Under the pieces are notes generated by a model that ran no database searches, was not told the origin of the DNA, and worked only from the letters and a program-made list of their open reading frames with translations. The position numbers and the translations under genes are program-made. Shown piece by piece: positions 33,004 to 43,228 of a stretch of 64,000 nucleotides of DNA. Position 1 is the stretch's first letter. Every line of letters starts with the position of its first letter. The DNA is from Uloborus plumipes (Eukaryota; Arthropoda; Arachnida; Araneae; Uloboridae): assembly GCA_038373865.1 (NCBI GenBank), contig JAXGGA010001165.1, positions 62,001-126,000 on the forward strand. The letters run 5' to 3'.

Positions 33004-34570
33004 CCCAGGTAGCACAAACCATCGGGTTTACGTTGGGGAAAGGTTGAATATGCATCGCAAAGGTTGGATTAACGTTCGGTTGGAAATCGGTTTCTTTTAT
33101 AACACTTATCCGATCATTCGAATGATCGGATGAGCGTTTAAAAGGAACCAATTTCCAATCGAACGTTAATCTAACCTGTTTCCAACTTTCAAACCTGTTT
33201 CACCTTTTCACGCCCAACTTGTTTCAAGCTCGTTTCTGATTTGTAAGGGCTCGGTGGGGGGTGAGGGATGCGCAGTAGTAGAGCCATTTATTTTCATTTC
33301 AATGACAGAATATCTCCGGTTCACACGTGCTTGGCGTAGCTCGAAACAAAAATACTCAATCTTCGCTGTGCATTTTTAATCTCCCAAAGTAAGTGACGAA
33401 CTTTATGAATGCTTTGAATTTCATGTTTTTCCTTTATTTAGAATGTGTACTTTTGAGTGTTGTGTGATGGTTTTTAATTGATTATCTTGTTCTTTAGTAT
33501 ATTATACGCTGTATGTACGGTGATGTAATTTTCACGATTTGGCCCCATTTATTTCTTTTTGACTATTTCAATATCCTTTATTTTTACACTCCATTGCTCG
33601 GAATTTAGTGTCAGTGATTTGAATAATTTTCATCCTCATTGTTCTGTCTTTGATTTAGCAAAAAGCAAAGGGGTTTGTTACTCTTCTTTTAAAGTTAAGA
33701 ATAGTTCTAATTATATAAGTTCCACATGTGTTGCATAGAAATTAAACAGTTTCTTTTAATGATTGTTTTCTTGTTGAAAATAACATTCAAACTCCTTTCG
33801 CATAAAAAAAAATTAAGTTAGAAAAAAAAAATGCTCAGTTGTGCATTTTTCACAATATTCAAAATTAACCAACTTCATTCCGCATCATTAAATTGCTTTG
33901 AAGATATAGCTGAATCCTTGTGTTTTTTTTAAAGCGAATAATATTATTTAATTTTACAAACTTTTATATCTTCTGTGTTTTTATATATGATATTTATATG
34001 TTAGCTGTTCTACTACTCTATTTCCAAGATTAAAAGAAGAAAAAAGACTAGTTGGGTTATTTTTAATGGCAGGATTTTATATTCTGTCTTAAGAATAATC
34101 TTGCTTTTAAATGATATTTCCTGAAAATAAAAACAGATGCGAGACGTAATTATTCAAAAGGGGAGAAAAAAAAAGGTAAAAGTTTCTTTGTAAATCAATA
34201 TTTAAATTTTTTGTGTTCATATGTATTTGAATAACAAATATACATTGTATCATTAAAAACATACAGTTGTCCTAAACCTTTGCACATCGTTGAAAAATAG
34301 TAGGTTTAGCGTTGAAATATTATTGTGAAATAATGCGAGAAAATGTTGGTTATCCGTTGTTATTTACTTCGGGACAACGTTTGGAATTGATTGGTTCACT
34401 GTTGTTTTTACATTGGAACAACATTGGAAAAGCGTTCAGATAACGCTGGAAACCAACCGTTGTATAACCGTTTTCCGACGGTGCACATTAAAGTATGTTC
34501 TAACGTAAGAGACCGATGTTGGTCTAACGGAATGTGAAAACGTTGGCCCAACGCTCGTGTGCTAGCTGGG
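33004..34570. mobile_element. 1.57-kb element with CCCAGSTAGCAC ends
   Basis: Ends CCCAGGTAGCACAAACC and, inward from the right, CCCAGCTAGCACACGAGCG. The other palindrome arm (about 35637-35665) shows the empty site GAAGAGGTATAC. The insertion therefore duplicated only AG (33002-33003 and 34571-34572). Many AACGTT/CGTTGGA-like short units crowd both ends. No coding sequence is recognised. It shares ends with the 108-bp copy at 9083-9190. Confidence 0.78.
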
Positions 34571-36409
34571 AGGTATACTTATTGAATCACTGATAAAGTA
34601 CAACTTGTTTTTGAAAAGTTGTCTTATTAACGTTGCAAGAACTCGGTGGAAGATACCAAAGCTTTAAAAACGGATAAAAGTACTTGATGGACATTGTCAA
34701 TGTAATTCAGAAAGAAAAAAATGACCCTGATCTCACTCTCAAAAATTGGAGACCTTTCAGTCATTAGCTTTCATTAATTCGAGCTTACAGAGTTACGAAG
34801 CTGTTGATTTTCAAGCTGAGTTTCTAATGAGATATACTCGTCAGTTAAATCATTAAAAAAATACGCTTCTGTATGTTTCAAGAAATTAGAAATTAAAAAA
34901 AAAGAAAGAAAATTTCCATGGAGGTATAATCATATTAAAATTACACATTCTATAAACGTTTAAAACTATAAGAATAAATTGACTGGTCAACGCGTGTTTA
35001 CTTTCCTCCCATTAATGATGCCAATTAAAAAAATCTCATAGTTTGAACTTACAAAACTTAATATTGGTCATGAAAGTTCTCATTTAGTTATCAAACTGAT
35101 GTTGTATGCCTTTCCCTAACCCAACTTCTTTACAGTTTGACTATCGTCCTATGCCATGGCCAATTACAAGTTCTCAAAATTAACAAAGCAGGCATTTCTT
35201 CGAATCAGCGGATTCACGAAGAAGAGATGATCCTCAATTAAATGAATTATAGATTGTGTAACTTTCATTATACATACAATTCCATGTTTCACTGGATTTT
35301 TCTTTCTTTTTTTTAAATTTCTAATTTCTTGAACCATTATATTATTTAAAGATATAACTGACGAGTATCTTCATCTCATTAGAAATTCATCTTGAAAATT
35401 AACAGATTCATAACTCTGTTAGCTCGAATTAACGAACGCTAATGACTGAAAGGTCTCCGATTTTTGATAGTGAGATCAGGGTCACTTTTTTCTTTCTGTA
35501 TTACATTGACAATGTCCATCAAGTACTTTTACTCTTTTTTAAATCCGTTTTTAAAGCTTCGATATCTTCCACCGAGTTCTTGCAACGTTAATAAGTTAAC
35601 TTTTCAAAAACAAGTTGCACTTTATCAGTGATTCATTAAGTATACCTCTTCTACACTCCGACTGTTTTAAGGGTTTAAAACTGGTTAGTGAGACGGTAGA
35701 CTGCTATTGAAGGAAAAGACAAGATATGAATTTAAATGAAAAACTTTATGGCTCGCAATCATCAATGCCAAAACTGAGTCATAAGTCTAACTTCAAACTT
35801 TGATTCAAAAGGAGAAACCTGTTTAACATCAGATAGTAATTGCATCCGTATAAATGTGTTGAAAATATGTAAACAACGTGGCTGGGTGGATGGAAAATGC
35901 AGAATGACACCCGAAATGCAGCTACCTCCTTGTGGTGCGTTCTGGGCTGTTAATGTAACGAAATATAATTGCATTTACAACTAAAAGCTGCATTTTGCCC
36001 ATTCATTGCAAAAAAATAGTATCTGGATTACAAAAGAAGAATTGTTGCTATGTGCAAAAAATGGTAAAAAAAGTCAATTTTTGGTTAATTTCACGGAACT
36101 TTACGGTTTATGTACGAACTTAATACTGAATAGAATGTAAATAATTTTGAAGATGCATGAAAAGAGTGTTAAAAGGAAGCATTTTAATGGTTATAGAACA
36201 AAAATGGTAATTATTTATATTTTCCAAAAAATTTTAGAAATTTGACATTTTTTCGTATTTTTAGTGAAATTCAAGCCCTGGTAGGACCCTAAAGGAATTT
36301 TTCAAACTTGATAATATTTTACATGTGTATTGTATTTACGCGTGCACAGCTTTTGACGGGTATTACAGAATAAAATTCCAAAATTTTTGTTTTTCGCTCC
36401 ACTGATAAA

Positions 36410-37065
36410 TGATACTGAATCTGTCATCTTTTTAAATGCTGCTATGGGAAAGAAAAAAAAAATTCAACTGGATTTTGGTGTAAACCATCGATTAACATTA
36501 TGAACTAAATATGACTTTGATCCCACTGAAATTTTGCCGTATTTTTTAAGAAAGATGTTAAATCGACCGCATCTAGCTACTTGCCAAATTTGACATGTAT
36601 GCGACTGTATGTGACATTTTCTTTGCATTGTACGATGTAATTTTTGTTGAGAATCAGTTCTCTAAATTATTGATAAATTAAGCATGAGGCAAAAAATTAA
36701 TTATGTCAGTATTTAATTTTGTTATTAATTAAATATATTTAGTAGACAAAATAATTATTAGTTTAAATATATTTATTAAATATATTTAGTTCATAATGTT
36801 AATCGATGGTTTGAGCAAAATTCCAATTAAAAAAAAATATTCTTGCCAACAGCAGTCTTTAAAAAATGACAGATTCTGTCAGATTTGGCAAGTTGGTAAG
36901 TGCATTCGATTAAACCTATTTCTCAAAGAATACGGCACCTATTTTCGTGGGATGAAAATCATATTTAATTCATAATGTCAATCGAAGATTTACACCAAAA
37001 TCCAGTTGAAAAAATTTTTTTTCTTCCCCATAGCAGCATTTAAAAAGATGACAGATTCAGTATCA
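36410..37065. repeat. inverted-repeat unit inserted in the right arm
   Basis: AAATGATACTGAATCTGTCA at about 36413 is mirrored by TGACAGATTCAGTATCATTT at about 37049. Inward, both sides share a GATGACAGA/AGCAGCATTT-type stretch and TTTACACCAAAATCCA. A third, diverged copy of the right half lies at 36815-36885. The corresponding point of the left palindrome arm lacks it, so it is an insertion. Its class is unknown. Confidence 0.65.
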
Positions 37066-37146
37066 TTTACATTGATTCCCGTAGGAGATAGGGAGCGTTT
37101 GTCGAGCAGCGTCCTCTGGCGGCGGTGAGAATTCGTTGCCACTTTT

Positions 37147-37465
37147 AGATAGCAGAGATTTAGCTCCTCCCATTTAACCTCCTTGTTCGAGCTGGAGACG
37201 GATTTAAAATATTTTATTTTAGCTTCATGCCTCAGGGTTTCATTTGGGGGATCAATTTCCCCCTCTCCAGGAGTGCCCACCTTCAAGACCAATGGCGCAG
37301 AATCTCACCCCCCACATTTTTAAATTAGGCTAACCTTTTTTCGAGTCAGATTTCCAGTTATAGTTAAATGCACGTCATTCGCGTTCATTCAATGAATCCA
37401 TAATTAAAAAAAAAGAAATTTGACAGCTTGAATTCAAATTATGTTTTTCGCAATGACGAACTGCG
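37147..37465. other. spacer, nothing recognised
   Basis: Short non-coding stretch between the giant palindrome and a hAT MITE. The minus frame at 36990-37292 only crosses these repeats. Confidence 0.4.
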
Positions 37466-37473
37466 ATAGGTAC

Positions 37474-37730
37474 CGAGTGCGGATACAAGGGAGGGGCGAT
37501 GGAGGGATCGCCCCTCCCTTATGGCTTTCCGTCAGTAAATTTAAAAAACTGAAGTTAAAAAAACTTAATTTTAGAAGAGTTTTAAAAATGCTGAAAGAAG
37601 TTGTTTGGGCTCTCACCCGGAAATGTTTCGAAATTGAAGTCCGAAACCTATGTGATCAATATTTGCAAGTAAAAAGAAATAAATAATATCAATCATCCCT
37701 CCCTAGGAACATTTCTGGATCCGCCCTTGA
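37474..37730. mobile_element. hAT-type MITE with GGATCCGCCCTTG end
   Basis: Perfect 8-bp duplication ATAGGTAC (37466-37473 and 37731-37738). The right end read inward is CAAGGGCGGATCCAG; the left is the degenerate CGAGTGCGGATACAAGG. Next to the left end is the hairpin GGGAGGGGCGAT / ATCGCCCCTCCC. Confidence 0.82.
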
Positions 37731-37749
37731 TAGGTACTAGTGTTTTTGT

Positions 37750-37935
37750 CAGGCGCGGATCCAGAGGGGGGGGGGTCATGACCCCCCTTAACCTACCAAA
37801 TATAGCAAAAAATTGTCTTTTGAGGACTTATATTCCGAAAAAATTGCCAAAACCCCCCATTTTTGCACAAAAATTGCACTTTGCATTACGTCCGAAAATG
37901 ACCCCCTCCTTAGCCAGGAGCTGGATCCGCCCTTG
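37750..37935. mobile_element. hAT-type MITE, relative of the preceding one
   Basis: Ends CAGGCGCGGATCCAG and, inward from the right, CAAGGGCGGATCCAG. The flanking octamers agree poorly (GTTTTTGT and ATTTATGT), so the target duplication is doubtful. GGGGTCATGACCCCCC forms a hairpin near the left end. Confidence 0.65.
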
Positions 37936-37943
37936 ATTTATGT

Positions 37944-38621
37944 GTGTGTGTAGAAAATGGGCACCACCATTTGCTCCACCTTTTTGTGCCGAGGACCAGA
38001 GCTACTAAGAGACAAAGCATGTTTCATGTACAAAAGAAAAAAAAAAAAAAATCTGTGCGGAAAAAAATCTTTCCCCAAATTTTGATGGTGCTACGTCATC
38101 ATTATCCCCCTGTTGGCAACTATGCCTTCCTGGCTTTGGAAAATCTATTTATTTACATATAAGTGGGTGCAGAGGTGGCGCTAAGAAATGTCCGACAGGG
38201 GGGCAAGCTTGTCCGACAGGGGGGCACAGGTATAATTCAAAAATTTAGTTAACTGTCCCTACTCCCTAGTGTTTCAATTTTTTTTATGATGCATTCGATT
38301 GAAAGGTAATCATTCTTACCATGAAACTAAAACTAAATAGTACAAGTACAAAGATTAACAATTTTTAAAACTGCCGACCCAGATTGCTGACCTCAGATTA
38401 AAATGAACTACACTGCTCAAAAGCCTTTTAAATTTAAATACATTAAATTTTTTTCGAGAGTACAAGATCGCGAAAAAGGAAAGATAATCCTTACTAGTAA
38501 ATTTGCCAGTCGGCAAAAGCAGAATAAAGAGGAAAATTTGAGTATTCTTTTAAAACCTCATACTAAAATACATTTAGCCCAGGCGTAGGGGCGGCTGCTT
38601 GCTGTTTTATATAATTACAAG
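37944..38621. other. spacer with MITE fragments
   Basis: At about 38130-38165 a TTTGGAAAATCTATTTATTT / ACATATAAGTGGG stretch matches the interior of the MITEs at 21963 and 26136. At about 38190-38225 GTCCGACAGGGGGGC is directly repeated. The rest, including the frame at 38403-38588, is unassigned. Confidence 0.45.
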
Positions 38622-38623
38622 TA

Positions 38624-39172
38624 CAGTGAACTCTCACTTATACACCGCCTCATTTATGCGCCTTTTTCACTTATACGATGATCCCAGCACATTCCATTGC
38701 AAAATAATGATACTATCATTCGTTTATGCGTCGCTCTAAAGATTAATATTTCACTTATGTGCCGAATTTTCCGTAAAATGTAAAAAGAAACTTTATTTTC
38801 TTTAAAAACTAAGCATTTCCTTTACTTTCCTCTTTAATCTTCCGCTTTTATTGCTCACGGAAGGCCTTTTTTCCGTAAGAACAAGAGTTCGGAGAGGGAC
38901 AATTATTTATTATGGATGTTTTAAGGGGAACAATTTGTAGTTAGGTATGCTACATTTTGTGTTTTCTCTTTATCATTGTAGTTACGTTACAGAAATTGCC
39001 AAACCGTAGTAATATGTCCATTTTCTATAGAAACATTCTTATTCATTCTCTCATTAGAGCCTAAAAGTTGCGTTTTAGTCCTTTAAATAGGCATGTTCAC
39101 TTAGACGTCTCTCTCACTTATGCGCCTTTTTCTGCTGGTCCCTTGGGCCTTCCCATAAGTGAGAGTTCACTG
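38624..39172. mobile_element. pogo/Tigger-type MITE
   Basis: TA at 38622-38623 and 39173-39174, with an 18-bp perfect inverted repeat CAGTGAACTCTCACTTAT at the ends. TTTATGCGYC/CACTTATGCGCC motifs repeat inside both ends. No transposase frame. Confidence 0.85.
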
Positions 39173-39406
39173 TATTTTAATTGCTAACAAATAGAAAATG
39201 GCGACAGAAAAACATTTTAAATCATTGAGTTTTCTTTCCCCGTCTACCGACAATGGCATCAGCTTCTAATATCGTAAATTTAAGGCTAAGCCGCATTTGC
39301 TAAAAAACGTTAGTTAGTATATTTAATTCGTTCAAATATAGTTAAAATTTTTTTCTTCTTGCTAAGAAGTAACTCCGTGAATGAAAAGTTTTGTGCGTTC
39401 TGTCAT

Positions 39407-39706
39407 TTCATTTCATTTCACACTCTCCAGGGTCCCCCGTACCTACCACAACTTCGTGGTTTAACCGGGATAGGGCCCTGAAGAGCGCTCTATTCTTAAT
39501 TTTGAACCAGAACCCAGGGTCGAGCAAACCCTAGGTTCTAGCACCCCCAGAGGTATCGTTTCACTTGGAGGACTTTGTGACCACGACATTTTTAACGCCT
39601 CCCAGCCACCATTAATCAAGGCGGTGGATCTTTGATCGGCTGGGATCGAACCCGGGTCCCTCCGGACACGAGTCCGACGCCTTACCGATCGGGCCACCAC
39701 GGCCCC
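39407..39706 (-). mobile_element. tRNA-derived SINE
   Basis: Read on the minus strand it begins GGGGCCGTGGTGGCCCGATC, with a polymerase III A-box-like TGGCCCGATCGG and a B box GGGTTCGATCC about 45 bases on. It has a unique body and ends in a short ATGAA-type tail. The 15-bp target duplication TGTGCGTTCTGTCAT (39392-39406 and 39707-39721) is perfect. It would be transcribed by RNA polymerase III and mobilised by a LINE partner. The open frame on this strand is incidental. It is not a working tRNA: there is no proper anticodon arm or acceptor stem. Confidence 0.93.
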
Positions 39707-39721
39707 TGTGCGTTCTGTCAT

Positions 39722-41264
39722 CATGACCCAGCGAGTTAGGACTAGGGTTGGCTAAGGAGGGTTGGCTGCGTGCTTCGCTTCTTTAGCTCGCTATGTAATG
39801 CGCGGGAGCTCGCAGCATTCGCTGTCCAAGTAGGAAAAAGGGGTGTCATCCCCGAGTCTCGTATCGCTGATCGACAGTTGGTGGGTGACAAAGGACCCCA
39901 GAGAAACACGTGTCCAGCTGCTGGTCTTAAAAATGAGGGGCAATTAAGCAGCTATTTTGTCGATGATTATCAGATTCTCAGAAAGTAAAGATGAATGTCC
40001 GTTTGCCATGCTGCTGGCGATTTGCGGGTGGGCACCGCTGGCGGGAGCGCCCCGAAGGGAGGTCCAGGGAGGTCACCGGGACCTCCCAAACATCTTCCTC
40101 ATTCGGCAAACTCGGACAAAGATTCGGCACATTCAGGGACAGTATTGAAATATTTTTTTTTCAATATTTCTTTTTTTTTTTTTATTTATAAATTTGTTAT
40201 CTGTGAAAATGAGAAGATCCGATTAATAAAAATATATCTCATTCTTTTATTGACGTTATTTACCATTAACAAAACCGTTTCTTTCCTTGGCGCCTTTCGG
40301 TGAATTCCATAGTGTGTGTAGCATGACCCCAGACAAGACGGATAATATATAGTGAAAATGCTGCAATGCATAAATGTTGCACTTTGAACGCAAAGAACTC
40401 TAATATTATGTGCGGCAACTTCAGTTTTCTTTTGCTTTTGCTTTACCAGCAGATTTTCTCATTTCTCGTATTGAAAAATATTATCTGCTTAGCTTCATTT
40501 ATGTAGTTTCATTTCTTGACTTTCTTCACTACGAAAAGAATCGACCGTCGAACTAGTTCAATATTGTTTTTCGTTTTAATTCTAGTACTGAAATACACCT
40601 ATCTGTTTTACTTAATTTATTGATTTTGCTTGCAAGGAAGAGAATTCGTAAACGATATAAAGTTGAGTGTTTAATTTGAGGAAGTACTTTTGATGACGAT
40701 TATAAGCGGAAATATGAGGAATTTTGCCACGGTGGAAGACATTTCTCCGTGAAACTTGCTGGAGCTCAAAAAAAAAAAAAAAAAAAAAAAGCCATTTGAT
40801 GCTGCAAGAAATAAAATAAAAACTGCTTCAAGCAGTGAATTATCGCCATTAACAGTTAGTTTTAAAATGTTTTTTTTTCTTCTCTTTTAATTTGTTTCAA
40901 TGCATTTTTTTTACTCACTGATTTAAATCAATGGCCATAGGACTCCCACACTTGAGAGCCTGTTGCAATACATTTTGGGAGCCCCTTGTTTAACGTGCAC
41001 ATTTTTTCATGTGCAGTTTAAATTCCTTTTCGGGCTCTTATGTCACAGTTGCGACATGTGTGACTTGGGGAAATCCGCCACCTACCTCAATACTTAGAAA
41101 AAAATTAATTTCTTCGTTAAAGGTCGTCATGCCTTTGGAAAAAATTGTGTAAAAATGTTAGCCATAAATTAATTTTAATCTTTGTTCAAATCATTTTTCA
41201 GACATTATAGTTTTTTCCTTAGAATTTAATAAAATTAGTTTTAATCAGTTTCAATAAATTATAC
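39722..41264. other. spacer, partly G+C-rich, nothing assigned
   Basis: The first 430 bases (about 39725-40150) are clearly richer in G+C than the surroundings and hold several short overlapping plus-strand frames, none of which I recognise. The remainder is A+T-rich with an A run at about 40769-40790. Confidence 0.35.
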
Positions 41265-41265
41265 A

Positions 41266-43227
41266 TCTATAATAATAAAAGCAAGTGTAATGTGTCTGTC
41301 TGTCTGTCTGTCTGCCTGTCTGTCCATTTGTCTGACCGAGCTCTCCAGCCAAATCTATCGCACGCAGGGACCTGGAATTTTTTACACGGAAGCACAAAGG
41401 GGCTGGCCACCAGACCTCGAAGCCCGATTTTCGATTTTTGAATTAGAAAAATTTTAAAAAATCTATATATATAAAGATGACGGTGTTTGTTCGTTTGTAA
41501 CCGCTGGCGCTGGCCAGAAGTCCCCACAGCACCTACAGACCTGAAACTTGGCTCAAAAATTCGAACGTACCCCTCCCTCGTGCACATCGAAGGCCAAATT
41601 TTTAATTTCGAATTAGTTATTTTTAAATTAATTAATTAGTCTCATTTTTGGTGTATCCGCCATAATTGAGGGGAGAAAACCTTCCCACACCCCAAAACAT
41701 TATATATCGTTGGAAAGGTTTTTTTTTTCTGAAAAAGAAAAGTTTTAGCACGTTTCTGTCCGTTAATTAGGACAGGAGATATTAATTAATCAAATTTAAT
41801 CAATTTTCAAGGCCTAACTCTGTACGCAGAACTGAAACACTAGAGCCATTTTCCTGATCAGCTATGCTCTTTTGTCCCTGAAGTTACTTTGTGATTTAAA
41901 TTTGCGTATAGATTTAAGCCTTGAAAATTTATTCAATTTGATTAATTAATATCTCCCGTTACTTACTTAACTTTCTGTCTCTTATATTTATTTGGCGAAT
42001 TGATTTAAACTTTAACATGACTTTAAGTGGAATTTAAAAGGTTGTGGAGCGCATTTGAACTAAAGAATATAATAATTTGTCTTCAGAGGGGTTAAAGTGA
42101 ATTTAAATTTATTAAGTTGACTTCCTCAAAATTCGGTGTTACCGAAAATGTCACAATGGAACTATTATTGTTAAAAATTTAGGGATGGCTATTCAGTTCC
42201 TCTTCGCATTTGGCGTCGTAAAGTTTGGCGACAATCAGGAAATTGACCAAACCTCCCAGCCAGTGAAACACTACTTTCTCCAAATCAAAGAAAACTGTCT
42301 GGGAAGAACAGTAGTTGTTTGCAGTCTAAAGAGTACTTTATTGCATGTTTAAAACATGTATTTAATGCCGCCATCACTAAATTTTCAATAATAATAGTTC
42401 CATTCTGACATTTTCTGTAACACCGCTATTCAGTTACTCTTCATATTTGGCGTCGTAAATTTTGGCAACAATCGGGAAATTTTCCAAACTTCCCGGCGGG
42501 TGAAATCTTGATTATTTGAGGGTCACTGTTAGATTGTAATCACTTCAAAGCGATGGTACGAAAGACATTATATTTCTTTCCTTTTAATGTTCACATTAAA
42601 ATCATGGAAGAATGGTTGTGGCTGATCTACCTGATACAATCGGTTCCCTATGTTAACCCATTAAACGCCGCTATATGAACCGCGTTATTATTTTTTTAAT
42701 TTTTGTGTGTTTTGAGGTTTAGTACATGTCTCCTATCATATGCAATTTAAATTTTGACAAAATATTAATTTGTTCACAAGATATGATATGGTCCCAAAAT
42801 GGGAGACTTGGCACTTAATAAATTTAGATTTGGCGACCAATTTTACATTGAAATTACGGTTAAATCGGTGAATTATATTAAATTTCAAGGGCAATATTGC
42901 TGTGGTCGTTGAGAGTTTTCGAAAATCTTGGCTCTACAGTTGTGTCAAAAGTTCCATTGGAACGTAAAAATTTCGCTAAAAATAAATAAGTTCGTCACAC
43001 TCCCACGAAAAGAAGAAAAAAGTCTTTAAAACTAAAATAATCCTCGCATTGAGCACTACAAACTGAAATGGCATTAAAAGTGTCATCAATATATTTTAAA
43101 AGGTCGTGGTGTACATTTGAATTAAAGAATATAATAATTTTACTTAAGAGGGTGGAGTGAATTTAAATTTATTCAGTTGACTTTCTTTACATTTTTCGCA
43201 CGGGCATCGCCGTGCGGGTACTGCTAG
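41266..43227 (+). mobile_element. non-autonomous Helitron
   Basis: It starts TCTATAATAATAAAAGC after an A (41265). It ends with a 7-bp hairpin CGCACGG-GCATCG-CCGTGCG, then GGTACTGCTAG, before a T (43228), which is the A/T insertion site and CTAG ending of Helitrons. There is no terminal inverted repeat and no Rep/helicase coding. A TGTC microsatellite lies near the 5' end (41295-41330). A second Helitron-like 5' start, TCTATATATATAAAGATGAC, preceded by A, occurs at 41462, so the copy is probably composite. Confidence 0.78.
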
Positions 43228-43228
43228 T

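Larger units (their letters stand above)
31467..37146. mobile_element. giant palindromic element (second type), with three nested insertions
   Basis: The outermost 79 bases (31470-31548 and 37066-37144) are identical inverted repeats, starting AGTGGCAACGAATTCTCACC. Inward, the arms continue at 31549-32030, 32731-33003 and 34571-34930 on the left against 35290-36410 on the right, with substitutions and indels. The loop is about 34931-35289. Insertions are a hAT MITE (32041-32722), a CCCAGG element (33004-34570) and a smaller inverted-repeat unit in the right arm (about 36410-37065). No protein of its own is recognised. Target duplication not identified. Confidence 0.75.

Noticed and set aside
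39640..39706. Functional tRNA gene on the minus strand
   Set aside because: A and B boxes are present, but no proper anticodon arm or acceptor stem; the flanking 15-bp duplication and tail show a SINE.
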